Source of the DNA: CADEDH01 sp965262175
Lineage (GTDB): Bacteria > Actinomycetota > Acidimicrobiia > Acidimicrobiales > SZUA-35
Assembly (NCBI GenBank): GCA_965262175.1
Contig: CBDHES010000002.1
Location: 2,976,001-3,040,000 of the forward strand
Length of the DNA: 64,000 bases
Direction: 5' to 3'
The notes under the pieces are model-generated. The model made no database searches. It saw only the letters and a program-made list of their open reading frames with translations, and had not been told where the DNA came from. Shown here in pieces: positions 1 through 7,891 of this stretch; positions within the stretch are counted from its first letter, which is position 1, and every line of letters starts with the position of its first letter. A program made the translations under genes and the position numbers.

Positions 1-1749
1 TGCGACCGCGCCGGCGATCGACGGGCCGACCAGGTCGGGGTTGCCCCGTGCCACGTAGGCCGTCGCCACCACGGCGGCCCCCAGCGCCGATCCGCTCACG
101 AGGAGGGCGAACGAGCCCCCGAGCCGACGCCGGCCCGTGCCGAAGTTGCGGATCTCGGCCCGGATCGTCGCCAACGCCGACAGGGCGACCACCGCCGCCG
201 CGACCGCCGGAGCGGTCGACCACCACCGCTGGGTGGTCACGACCGGCACGACCGCCGATGACCGGGCTGCGCCGTCATCGACGACCAGGGCGAGATCGAT
301 CGGACCCGCCGTCGTCCACTGCAGGTAGCCCGGATCGATCACGGCCCGGCCGCCGGTGATCGGGGCGTCGGCCCGGCCGAGCGGAACGCCCCACCTCGAC
401 GCCTCGATCCGGACCCGGTCCCCGGGACCGAGGCCATCGACGGTGAATGGCTGGGAGAAGTCGACCGCCACCGGCTCGGCGTGCTCGTCGGCGCCGACGA
501 CCACCGCCGCCGAGCCGCCCGCGATCGGCGCGGTCGCGGTGCCGGGGCCCGGAGCGGCTGAGGGGCCGAACAGCGCCAGGCCGGCCAGGACCAACGCCGA
601 GGCCAACGCCACGATGGCCGGGAGCCGACCCGACGCCGTCCCGGCGTGGCCGGCGACCCCGGCGATGTCGACCAGATCCCCGAGGGTGAGACCGATCAGG
701 TCGGGCCCCGGTGGCCGGACCGGATCGGCCGGGATCATCGCCATCGCACCCGGCTCCGGAGTCCGGGCCGTCGCCAGGGTCCGGGCCGTGGTCGGGGCGG
801 GGGCCGTCGTCGGGGCGGGGGCCGAGGAGGCGACCGGGCCGAGGGGGTCTCGGGCCGCCCGCTCGATCGGGGCGCAGCCGGAGACGACCACGCCGGCGGT
901 GGCCAGCCAGTCCGGACCCCAGGTCGAGGCGGCGGCTCGGGCCAGTTCGGTGCCGAAGGTCATCGCGTCGGGATGGCGGACGGTCGGGTGCCGGGCCAGG
1001 GCCCGGTCGACCACCTCGGCCACCCGGGGCGAGACGTGGGGAGCCACGGAGACGACGGGGGGCGGGTCGGCGGCCAGCCGGCGGACGAGCATCGCCATCG
1101 GGGTGGGCGCCGAGGCGAACGGCAACCGCCCCGACAGCAGCTCATAGAGCACGGTCCCGCAGGCGTAGACGTCGGCCGCCGGGCCGAGCGTCGATCCCTC
1201 GGCCTGCTCGGGGGCCATGTAGGCCGGGGTGCCGAGTACGGCGCCGGCTGCGGTGGCCAGGGTCTTCTCCCCGCCCATCACCTTGGCCAGGCCGAAGTCG
1301 GTCACCTTGAGCTGACCGGCGGCGGTGAACATCAGGTTCTCGGGCTTCACGTCTCGGTGGAGGATGCCGGCCCGGTGAGCGTGGTCGAGACCGGCGGCGG
1401 CCGCCAGGACCAGGCCGCAGGCGGCCGGGGCGGTGAGGCCCCGGGTGGTGAACCGGTCCCACATGGTCCCCCGAGGGAGCTGCTCCATGATCAGGGCCAG
1501 GTGGCCGTCCCGATCGATGAAGTCGTGTACGACGACGACGTGAGGGTGGTCGAGGTGGGCGACGGTCCGGGCCTCGCGGAGGAATCGGGCCCGGACGGCC
1601 TCATCGGCGGCGAAGGCGGGCGGCAGTTCCTTGATCGCCACCGGACGACCAAGGGATCGGTGGCGGGCCAGCAGGACGACGCCCATCGCCCCTCGACCCA
1701 GCTCGCCCAGCAACTCGTACTCGGGTAGCACGGCGGCCAGCTCGGCCAC
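1..1749 (-). CDS. Serine/threonine protein kinase, PknB-like (3' end outside window)
   Basis: This is a Hanks-type kinase that would phosphorylate Ser/Thr of unknown target proteins. An open frame runs from a GTG at 1747-1749, preceded by a GAGGAGGA ribosome site, to the window edge (583 codons visible). The N-terminal catalytic domain (residues about 10-270) has the glycine loop GELGRGAMG, the ATP lysine in VAIK (residue 40), HRDVKPEN (131-138) and DFG (151-153), so it looks active. A long Ala/Thr/Pro linker follows. After it come a hydrophobic segment (LPAIVALASALVLAGLALFG), an apparently extracytoplasmic region and at least two more hydrophobic stretches near the window edge. It is therefore a membrane receptor kinase without visible PASTA repeats. 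The C-terminus is unseen. Confidence 0.88.
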   Translation of the reverse strand, partial: MAELAAVLPEYELLGELGRGAMGVVLLARHRSLGRPVAIKELPPAFAADEAVRARFLREARTVAHLDHPHVVVVHDFIDRDGHLALIMEQLPRGTMWDRFTTRGLTAPAACGLVLAAAAGLDHAHRAGILHRDVKPENLMFTAAGQLKVTDFGLAKVMGGEKTLATAAGAVLGTPAYMAPEQAEGSTLGPAADVYACGTVLYELLSGRLPFASAPTPMAMLVRRLAADPPPVVSVAPHVSPRVAEVVDRALARHPTVRHPDAMTFGTELARAAASTWGPDWLATAGVVVSGCAPIERAARDPLGPVASSAPAPTTAPAPTTARTLATARTPEPGAMAMIPADPVRPPGPDLIGLTLGDLVDIAGVAGHAGTASGRLPAIVALASALVLAGLALFGPSAAPGPGTATAPIAGGSAAVVVGADEHAEPVAVDFSQPFTVDGLGPGDRVRIEASRWGVPLGRADAPITGGRAVIDPGYLQWTTAGPIDLALVVDDGAARSSAVVPVVTTQRWWSTAPAVAAAVVALSALATIRAEIRNFGTGRRRLGGSFALLVSGSALGAAVVATAYVARGNPDLVGPSIAGAVA

Positions 1750-1884
1750 GGGTCCTCCTCGACGTGTGTGACCTGGCGCCCCGGAGCCAACGGTAGGGGC
1801 CGGCCCCGAGCCGAGCTGGTGATGCCCTGGAGGATGACGCTTGCCGCCGGGGCTCGGTGGCCGATCGGGACGCCGGCCGGTCGG

Positions 1885-2661
1885 TCAGACCCGGGCCGCG
1901 AGGTAGGCGTCGATCAACTCGATGAGGCGGAGCCGGCCGAAGCTGGGCTCGTGCCCGCCGTGCACGACCCGGGCCGGGAGCTGACGGAGCCGGACCATGG
2001 TCGCCAGGTAGTCATCGATGTCGCTCCCCGGAAGGGCGTCGATCAGCGGCCCGTCGTACACCGCATCGCCGGTGAACAGCACCCCGGTCGCCTCCTCCCA
2101 CAGACCGATGTTGCCCGGCGAGTGCCCCGGGAGGTGGAGGACCTCGAAGCTCCGATCGCCGAGGTCGATCCGGTCGCCGTCGTCGAGCTCGGTGGTGATC
2201 GTCGCCTCGGTCATCGAGAACCGGTCGGGGTCGAACCCGGCTTCGGGGAGGGCGTCGATCAGGTACGGAGCGGAGATCGGGTAGCCGATCTCCGCCAGGA
2301 AATCGAGCTCGGCGGTGGTGAAGTCGCTCCGCCGGAGCGTGGCGATCTCGGCCCGGTAGTCGGCCATCCGAGGCGCCTCGAGGTGGTGCATCATCCGGGT
2401 GTCGAACTCGTGGAGGCCGCCGACGTGGTCGTAGTGGACGTGGGTTGCGACCGCGATCACCGGTCGGTCGAGCACGTCGGCCAGCTCGGCCCGGACCGAC
2501 GCAACCCCGACGCCGGTGTCGACGATCAGATCCCGGTCCCGTCCCCGCACGTGGAAGATGTTGCACCTGATCAGGGGGTGGACGTGCGGCTCGTGGAGGC
2601 GGGTGATCCCCGCTCCCTCGGCGGAGCGAACGAACCATCGGTCGGCCACGTCCAGCTGCAT
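1885..2661 (-). CDS. Metallo-beta-lactamase-fold hydrolase
   Basis: This is a 258-residue MBL-fold protein. The zinc signature THVHYDH (HxHxDH) lies about one third in. The later histidines (LPGHSPGN, then HGGHEPSF) and the TGDAVYDG aspartate complete a two-metal site of the glyoxalase II/general hydrolase kind. The substrate cannot be told from sequence. The ATG at 2659-2661 is chosen because the protein then begins MQLDVADRWF, a normal start for this family. The frame stays open upstream to 2772, but those residues look non-coding. A G-rich stretch sits before the ATG. It is transcribed alone, in the same direction as the kinase downstream. Confidence 0.85.
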   Translation of the reverse strand: MQLDVADRWFVRSAEGAGITRLHEPHVHPLIRCNIFHVRGRDRDLIVDTGVGVASVRAELADVLDRPVIAVATHVHYDHVGGLHEFDTRMMHHLEAPRMADYRAEIATLRRSDFTTAELDFLAEIGYPISAPYLIDALPEAGFDPDRFSMTEATITTELDDGDRIDLGDRSFEVLHLPGHSPGNIGLWEEATGVLFTGDAVYDGPLIDALPGSDIDDYLATMVRLRQLPARVVHGGHEPSFGRLRLIELIDAYLAARV

Positions 2662-2839
2662 CAGCAGCGATCGTAGCCCCCCGTGATACCGGGGACGGCA
2701 CGAACCCCCCGATGCGCACCGTCCCCGGTAAGACTTCCACGACCGGGCCGGCGAGACCGGGACGCAGTCCAACTCGTCATCCCATTGAACCCCGGGGAGG
2801 GGCCGGCCACAAGTAGTTGTTATCAGAACTTGGTCGGAC

Positions 2840-3298
2840 TCATTGCCCGAAGAGGCGCTGGTAGCGCTGCACCAGCTCGGTGGGTGTCACGTCTTCGATG
2901 TGCGTCGCGATGCCCCACCGGTGACCCCATGGGTCCTCGAACTGGCCGGCCCGGTCGCCGTAGAACTGGTCCTCGGGGGGCCGGATCGGAGCCGCCCCGG
3001 CGGCGATCGCCTTGGCGAAGGTCTCGTCGACGTCGTCGACGTAGACCGAGAGCGCGACCGGGGTTCCCCCGTACTTGCGGGGGCCGAAGAACCCCGCTTC
3101 GGGGAACTCGTCGGCCACCATCACGACGGAGTCGCCGATCTGTAGCTCGGAGTGCCCGACCTTGCCGCCGGGGGCCGGGAGCCGGAGCCGCTCTTTGGCG
3201 CCGAGGACGGACTTGTAGAAGTCGATGGCATCGGCCGCCCCGTCGACCGCCAGCGACGGGTTGACCGTGGCAAAGGTGGGGGCTTGGGCGGAGACCAT
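2840..3298 (-). CDS. VOC-family (glyoxalase/PhnB-like) protein
   Basis: This 152-residue protein has the vicinal-oxygen-chelate fold pattern of PhnB-like and 3-demethylubiquinone-methyltransferase-like relatives. Visible marks are NPSLAVDGAADAIDFYKSVLGA at the N-terminus (first beta-alpha unit), the central SELQIGDSVVMVADEF, and FEDPWGHRWGIATH near the end. Members include dioxygenases, isomerases and metal-dependent lyases, and the real substrate is unknown. ATG at 3296-3298 is used; an in-frame GTG lies immediately before it (3299-3301) and is equally possible. It is a monocistronic gene on the minus strand. Confidence 0.8.
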   Translation of the reverse strand: MVSAQAPTFATVNPSLAVDGAADAIDFYKSVLGAKERLRLPAPGGKVGHSELQIGDSVVMVADEFPEAGFFGPRKYGGTPVALSVYVDDVDETFAKAIAAGAAPIRPPEDQFYGDRAGQFEDPWGHRWGIATHIEDVTPTELVQRYQRLFGQ

Positions 3299-3381
3299 CA
3301 CCCCATCGTACGACCGGACCCGGCCCCCAAGCCGGGATCTATGACGTTACGTTTTGCAGTCGGAGCTCCGGGCTGACGAGC

Positions 3382-3666
3382 TCAGGGCAACAGATCGGCG
3401 GCGGTCACCGGTTTGCCCTCGTCGACCACGATCACGACGACGCCACGGCCGACCGTGACGCCGGACGGGCCGATGGTCAGGCGACCGTCGTCGAGGTCGA
3501 TCCGGTGCCATTCGGAGGTCCCGGCGGCCGGATCGATGATGGTGGCGTACCCCTTGGCCCGCACGACGGTCGGCGGCCACCCGTCGACGAGCGCCGCGAT
3601 CTCATCGAGGGTCATACCGTCGAGGTCGAGGGTCAGCGCCCGGAATCGGCCGCCCCGATCTGTCAT
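3382..3666 (-). CDS. Small protein resembling a stand-alone CobW C-terminal domain
   Basis: This is a 94-residue soluble protein. The pattern FRALTLDLDGMTLDEI...LVDGWPPTVVRAKGYA, then a beta-rich stretch ending VVVIVV, closely resembles the CobW_C domain. That domain normally sits behind the GTPase domain of COG0523 metal chaperones (typical motif LPPxVxRAKG). No GTPase domain precedes it: upstream sequence in this frame is short and the gene ends independently at both sides. Start ATG is at 3664-3666. The function is unknown. The assignment rests on remembered motif similarity only, and it could alternatively be an unrelated conserved hypothetical. Confidence 0.6.
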   Translation of the reverse strand: MTDRGGRFRALTLDLDGMTLDEIAALVDGWPPTVVRAKGYATIIDPAAGTSEWHRIDLDDGRLTIGPSGVTVGRGVVVIVVDEGKPVTAADLLP

Positions 3667-3730
3667 CGCCCGCACCGTAGCGGACGGGCGGCGGCTTGCC
3701 CGGGCTCACCGGCCGAGCGATGGTGGGGCC

Positions 3731-4336
3731 ATGGCCAACGATCACGGTCTCCTCCCCAAGGCCGACCCCGAGACGCTCGACGACGACCTCCGCCACCGGC
3801 TGGAGGTGTGGTTCGACAAGGCGTACACCGACGACAACCTCTTCCTGACCCTGGCCCGGGAGCCCGAGGTGCTGGGCCAGTTCCTGGAGTGGGTCTCGTT
3901 CATCTACACCGACCGCTCCAGCCTCGACCCGAAGCTGGTCGAGCTGTGCCGGATCCGCCTCGCGGTCCGCAACCAATGCGTCCATTGAAGCCTCGCTCGG
4001 AGCGCATCGTTGGTGCGCAAGGGACTGACCGAGGCCGAGGCCACCGCCGCGGTGGCCGATCTGGCATGCGACGGCGACCACCCCGAGCTCCCGCCAGCCC
4101 AGGTGGCGGCCCTGAAGCTGGCCGACGTGCTGACCGAGCCCCGGTCGACCCCGGTGACGCCGGACCTGATGGCCGAGCTCGGCGAGCACTTCTCCCCGGG
4201 ACAGATCCTCGAGCTGGGGACGGCGCTCGCCGTCGCATCCGGTTGGCAGCGGTTCATCGAGGCGTTCGGGATCCGACCCGACCACTGGAGCGAGGCGACC
4301 CCGATCCCACCCCGCCCCACGTCGGGGCCAGACTGA
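3731..4336 (+). CDS. Carboxymuconolactone decarboxylase/AhpD-family selenoprotein (CxxU, in-frame TGA at 3986-3988)
   Basis: Frame 1 encodes an AhpD-like all-helical redox protein interrupted once by TGA at codon 86. Reading continues in the same frame to TGA 4334-4336, giving 201 residues if TGA is selenocysteine. The active site reads N-Q-C83-V-H85-U86, the CxxC of this family with the second, resolving-type Cys replaced by Sec. Glu71 lies 12 residues before C83 and His85 adjoins the Sec, matching the proton-relay Glu and His of AhpD. The residue at the position of its second His is Arg90. A hairpin at 4002-4018 has bacterial SECIS spacing. Start ATG 3731. The likely role is thiol peroxide or disulfide chemistry. 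A plain nonsense mutation (TGC to TGA) is the alternative. Conventional gene calling would give an 85-residue fragment and a separate downstream piece. Confidence 0.8.
4002..4018 (+). promoter_or_regulatory. Candidate bacterial SECIS hairpin
   Basis: A GCGCA/TGCGC stem (4002-4006 with 4014-4018) encloses TCGTTGG. Adding a U-G wobble pair leaves the five-base loop CGUUG with G in its second position. The loop begins about 20 nt after the in-frame TGA, inside the 16-37 nt window usual for bacterial SECIS elements. It lies inside the coding region, as expected for SelB-dependent decoding. Confidence 0.6.
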
Positions 4337-4340
4337 TCCG

Positions 4341-5036
4341 GTGACCGGGACCACCGAGGTCGTCATCGAGCCGTCGACGGCCGCCGCCACGGGCTGCGCC
4401 TTCGTCGGTGTCGTGTTCGGCGGCATCGTGCTCATCACCTCGCTGCCGGCGATCATCGCCGTGACCGGCGGGGTCCTCCAGGCTGTGCTGGTGCTCACCG
4501 TGGTGCTCGTCGCCATCGGCGTCATCACCTCCTGGTCGAGGATCGCGGTCGGCTTCTCGTGGCGAGCCCCCGATCTCGTGCTCCCCGTTTCGTTCTTGCC
4601 GCTCGGCTCGGAGACGACGATCCGCTACCGGCGGCGGGCCCGGCGACCCCGCGACCTCGATGAGGCGCTCCTGGAGTGCACCCTGATCTGCGAGGAGGTG
4701 TCGGTCATCCGGCGCGGCAAGAACTCCAAGACGCGCCGCCGGCGGGTCGTTGAAGACAAGCAGCACGTGTTCGCCGCCGGGACCCCCGACGGTATGGAAG
4801 CGGCGTTCTCGGTGACGATCCCAGCCGACCGGGGCGGGCCGACCATCGAGCTCCGGAACAACCGCATCACCTGGCACCTCCTCGTCACCGGACGGAGCCC
4901 GGTCCTCCCGCGGGACCTGAACCGGTTCGAGTTGACCGTCGTCCCCGTGCTCGACGAGGCCCACCGCTACCGGCCACCGGCGCCCACCGAGCGAGCCGGG
5001 ATCGAGCGGGCGGGGCCGGAACGGTACCGCCGATGA
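4341..5036 (+). CDS. Membrane protein with C-terminal beta-sandwich (arrestin-like) region
   Basis: This 231-residue protein begins at GTG 4341, four bases after the selenoprotein stop. Two hydrophobic helices (about residues 19-41 and 46-67) are followed by a soluble, beta-rich region. That region includes LEGAxx-type strand patterns, a basic loop (residues about 125-136, RRGKNSKTRRRR) and the phrase ITWHLLVTG. Similar ITWxLxVxG strands occur in bacterial arrestin-like/Spo0M-like proteins. The stop overlaps the next gene by 4 nt (ATGA), and the downstream product is also arrestin-like, so the pair is probably co-translated and may act together. No enzyme motif is seen and the function is unknown. 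Confidence 0.7.
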   Translation: MTGTTEVVIEPSTAAATGCAFVGVVFGGIVLITSLPAIIAVTGGVLQAVLVLTVVLVAIGVITSWSRIAVGFSWRAPDLVLPVSFLPLGSETTIRYRRRARRPRDLDEALLECTLICEEVSVIRRGKNSKTRRRRVVEDKQHVFAAGTPDGMEAAFSVTIPADRGGPTIELRNNRITWHLLVTGRSPVLPRDLNRFELTVVPVLDEAHRYRPPAPTERAGIERAGPERYRR

Positions 5037-5458
5037 CCGACCCCGATCTCGACGTCGACCTCGATCATCCCGTCGCCGAGGTCGGTGGGGTGTTCCGGGG
5101 TCGGATCCACCGGGCCGGCCGGGTCGACGATCTCGTCGAACGGACCAACCGCCGGGTCAGGGCCATCGAGCTGAGCCTCCGGTACCGGGCCGAAGGGGTG
5201 GGAATCACCGACCGGGCAACGGCGGCCACCGTGCAGTTCCCGGTCGACGACTACGGTCGGGCCGGCGGCCGCTTCGAGCTCCCCGTCCCCGGCGGCGACC
5301 CGATCTCCTACGACGGTGCGTTGTTCCGGGTCCGATGGGAGATCGAGGCGAGGGTCGACACCCGGTGGGCGTTCGATCCCAAGACGACGATCCCCGTCCT
5401 GGTGATCCCGGTCGGCGGGCTCGCCCGATACCACGCCCCCCACCCGCTGCGGTGGTGA
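5033..5458 (+). CDS. Arrestin/Spo0M-like beta-sandwich protein
   Basis: This is a 141-residue soluble protein with no signal peptide or membrane helix. The pattern is that of the second half of an arrestin-like fold: VGGVFRGRIHRAG, then alternating strands, then RVRWEIEARVDTRWAFDPKTTIP and VLVIPVGG near the end. Bacterial arrestin-like proteins (Spo0M family) are linked to stress or sporulation control, but no specific role can be inferred. It overlaps the preceding membrane protein by 4 nt and ends 109 bp before the next gene. Confidence 0.65.
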   Translation: MTDPDLDVDLDHPVAEVGGVFRGRIHRAGRVDDLVERTNRRVRAIELSLRYRAEGVGITDRATAATVQFPVDDYGRAGGRFELPVPGGDPISYDGALFRVRWEIEARVDTRWAFDPKTTIPVLVIPVGGLARYHAPHPLRW

Positions 5459-5567
5459 CCCCGGCACCGGTCATCCTGGAGGGGCGGGAAGCAGACCTGC
5501 CCCCACCGTCCCGGTCGTGGGACGATGTGGTCCGCACCGTGCAACGACCGAGGAGGCGGCGGACGAG

Positions 5568-6788
5568 ATGACCGTGATCGATGCGTGGAACTGCCCCGTG
5601 ACCGTCGAGCCCGAGGCGTTGGAGCCGATCACCGAGGTCATCGCCGGCTACGCCACGATGGCCCCCGGGATCGAGCGCCACTTCCCCGCCCTGGCGGCCG
5701 GGTCGCCGTTGGCCAAGGCGATCCTCGCCCAGCTCCTGACCCAGGCCCATCGGCCCGACCTCGTCGCCCGGGCCCAAGCACTGGCCGACGAGGCCCGGAC
5801 GGCGACGACCCCGGTGTCGGACCGGGAGCGGGGCCACATCGAGGCGGCCTGGGCGTGGTCCCGGGGCCAGGCGACCGACGCGATCGACGCCTTCGGTCGG
5901 ATCCTCGACGACCACCCGACCGACCCGTTGGCCCTCCGGGCCCGTTACCTGCTGCTGTTCGCCGCCGGCGACACCGCCGAGATGCTCGACATGGTCGTCC
6001 GGGCCCGGCCCGCCTGGTCCGGCGACCTCCCGCTGGCGTCCTACCTCGACGGGTGGGAGGCGTTCGCCCTCGAGGAGCAGGGCCGATACCGGGAGGCCGA
6101 GGAGCTCGCCCGGCAAGGGGTGGCGGCCAACGAGACCGACCTGTGGGCGATCCATGCCATGTCCCACGTGCTGGAGATGGAGGGCCGGCGAGACGAAGGG
6201 GTGGCCTGGCTCGACGGTCGGACCGACGTGCTCGACGCCGGCGGCAGCTTCGCCGGTCACCTGTGGTGGCATCTGGCGCTCCAGCTCCTGGCGGTCGGGC
6301 GGACCGACGACGTCCTCGACCTGTTCGATCGCCGGGTCTATCCCGGGGGGAGCACCGAGGGGCTCGACCTGTCCAACGCCATCTCGCTCCTGGCCCGCCT
6401 GGAGGCGCTGGGCGTCGACGTGGGCGATCGGTGGGGGCCGCTCGTCGAGCCGGCCATCGTCCGGCTCGGGCAGCACACCCACCCGTTCAACGACACCCAC
6501 TTCGCCCTCGGGCTGGCCCGAGCCGGTCGTCTCGACCACGCCGAGGCCCTGGTGGCCGGGATGGTGGCGTGGTCCGAGGAGGACGACACGGCAGCAGCGG
6601 TGCTCCGCACCGTCGGTGTCCCGACCGCCCGGGCGATGGTGGCCTACGGATCGGGGCGATGGGCCGACGCGGCCAACGGCCTCGGCTCGGTAGCCGACGA
6701 GCTGTGGCGACTCGGAGGCAGCCACGCCCAACGGGATCTCTACCGGATCGTGCGGGAATCGGCCATCGACCGGACCACGACCGGCTGA
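5568..6788 (+). CDS. TTC38-like tetratricopeptide-repeat protein
   Basis: This is a 406-residue cytosolic helical-repeat protein. The phrases AIHAMSHVLEMEGRRDEGV and HLWWHLALQLLAVGR are characteristic of the TTC38 (tetratricopeptide repeat 38) family, which occurs in bacteria and animals without a defined biochemical role. Start ATG 5568 follows an AGGAGG ribosome site 11 bases upstream. The frame is open further upstream but without a better start. It is a single gene; the next gene starts 58 bp later on the same strand. Confidence 0.8.
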   Translation: MTVIDAWNCPVTVEPEALEPITEVIAGYATMAPGIERHFPALAAGSPLAKAILAQLLTQAHRPDLVARAQALADEARTATTPVSDRERGHIEAAWAWSRGQATDAIDAFGRILDDHPTDPLALRARYLLLFAAGDTAEMLDMVVRARPAWSGDLPLASYLDGWEAFALEEQGRYREAEELARQGVAANETDLWAIHAMSHVLEMEGRRDEGVAWLDGRTDVLDAGGSFAGHLWWHLALQLLAVGRTDDVLDLFDRRVYPGGSTEGLDLSNAISLLARLEALGVDVGDRWGPLVEPAIVRLGQHTHPFNDTHFALGLARAGRLDHAEALVAGMVAWSEEDDTAAAVLRTVGVPTARAMVAYGSGRWADAANGLGSVADELWRLGGSHAQRDLYRIVRESAIDRTTTG

Positions 6789-6846
6789 ACGCCGGCCGAC
6801 GGGCCAACCCGGAGATCGATTCTTCCCGACCTGCTAGAAACGAGCC

Positions 6847-7812
6847 ATGAGCGAGTTCGAGGCGGCACCGATCGTGCTGACCGTTCGTCAGTTCGCCCGA
6901 AGCCCGCTCCACCTCCTCCTCCGGGACCGGGTCACCTTCGGCCGGGACTGCGACGGCTTCCTGCTGGCCGACAGTCGGGCGTCCCGGCGCCACGCCGAGT
7001 TCCGACTCGTCGACTCGGAGGTGAGGGTCGTCGATCTCGGCAGCTCCAACGGGACGACCCTCAACGGCCGACCGATCTCGGGGGAGACGGTACTGGCGGT
7101 GGGCGACATCGTCGGGATCGGCTCCGCCGAGATCGTCGTGGGGAGCGCGGTCGGGATGGCCGATCAGAACCGGTGGTCCCGCACGATCGACCTGACCTCG
7201 GAGATGGCCACCGCCGAGCAGTCACGGAGCACGATCGAGCGCCTCAGCGAGACCGTCAACATCACCGACGTCTCCAGCCTGGCGTCCAAGGCCGGCGACC
7301 AGGGGACGGTCACCATCGTGTTCTCCGACATCGAGAACTCGACGGTCAAGGCCACCAGCGTCGGCGACGACGGCTGGATGCAGATGCTCGACGTCCACAA
7401 CCAGATCATCCGGACCCAGCTGCGAACCCACGGCGGTCGGGAGATCAAGTCGCAGGGCGACGGCTTCATGCTCAGCTTCGACAGCGCCCGACGGGCCGTG
7501 ATGTTCGCCATCGACGCCCAACGGGACATCCTCGCCCAGCGGCGCCGGGACCCGTCGTGGGATCTCAACATCCGGCTCGGCGTCCACACCGGGGAGGCGG
7601 TCCACGCTCCCGATGGCGACCTCTACGGCCGACACGTGATCATCGCGTCCCGAATCGCCGACCAGGCCCGGGGCGGTGAGATCCTCGTCTCGTCGCTGGT
7701 GCGGGAGCTGACGAGCGGCAAGGTCGAGCTGACCTACGACCTCGGCCGGACCGTCGAGCTCAAGGGCATCGGCCCCCAAACGGTCCACCGGGTGGCCTGG
7801 AGCGGGAGCTGA
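6847..7812 (+). CDS. FHA domain-class III nucleotide cyclase fusion
   Basis: This 321-residue protein has two domains. Residues about 10-100 form an FHA (phosphothreonine-binding) domain: FGRD at 31-34, SRRH at 46-49 and SSNGT at 66-70. Residues about 150-318 form a class III adenylate/guanylate cyclase domain: metal-binding VFSDIENST (D161), substrate-type lysine K201 and metal D205 in KSQGDG, and transition-state Arg269. The Asn normally two residues after the Val of the VNxAAR motif is Ile265 (VIIASR), so activity may be altered. The FHA domain suggests control by Ser/Thr kinases; cyclic-nucleotide-binding proteins lie 1-2 kb downstream. Start ATG 6847. Confidence 0.87.
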   Translation: MSEFEAAPIVLTVRQFARSPLHLLLRDRVTFGRDCDGFLLADSRASRRHAEFRLVDSEVRVVDLGSSNGTTLNGRPISGETVLAVGDIVGIGSAEIVVGSAVGMADQNRWSRTIDLTSEMATAEQSRSTIERLSETVNITDVSSLASKAGDQGTVTIVFSDIENSTVKATSVGDDGWMQMLDVHNQIIRTQLRTHGGREIKSQGDGFMLSFDSARRAVMFAIDAQRDILAQRRRDPSWDLNIRLGVHTGEAVHAPDGDLYGRHVIIASRIADQARGGEILVSSLVRELTSGKVELTYDLGRTVELKGIGPQTVHRVAWSGS

Positions 7813-7891
7813 CGACGGGGGCGACCGCCGGACCAGACCGCGCCCGGCTACGCTCGCCCCCGCACGGGTGACACGGCGAGGGGCGAGAACC

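Noticed and set aside
3986..3988. TGA as an ordinary stop ending an 85-residue protein
   Set aside because: The same frame continues with family-like sequence, the TGA is at the catalytic Cys position and a SECIS-like hairpin follows. Kept as selenocysteine, with the alternative stated.
4010..4336. Separate short gene starting at an internal codon after the TGA
   Set aside because: It is in the same frame as the upstream half and completes the AhpD-like fold; no independent ribosome site.
5205..6731. 508-codon minus-strand frame
   Set aside because: Antisense shadow of the arrestin-like and TTC38-like genes; no motif, no ribosome site.
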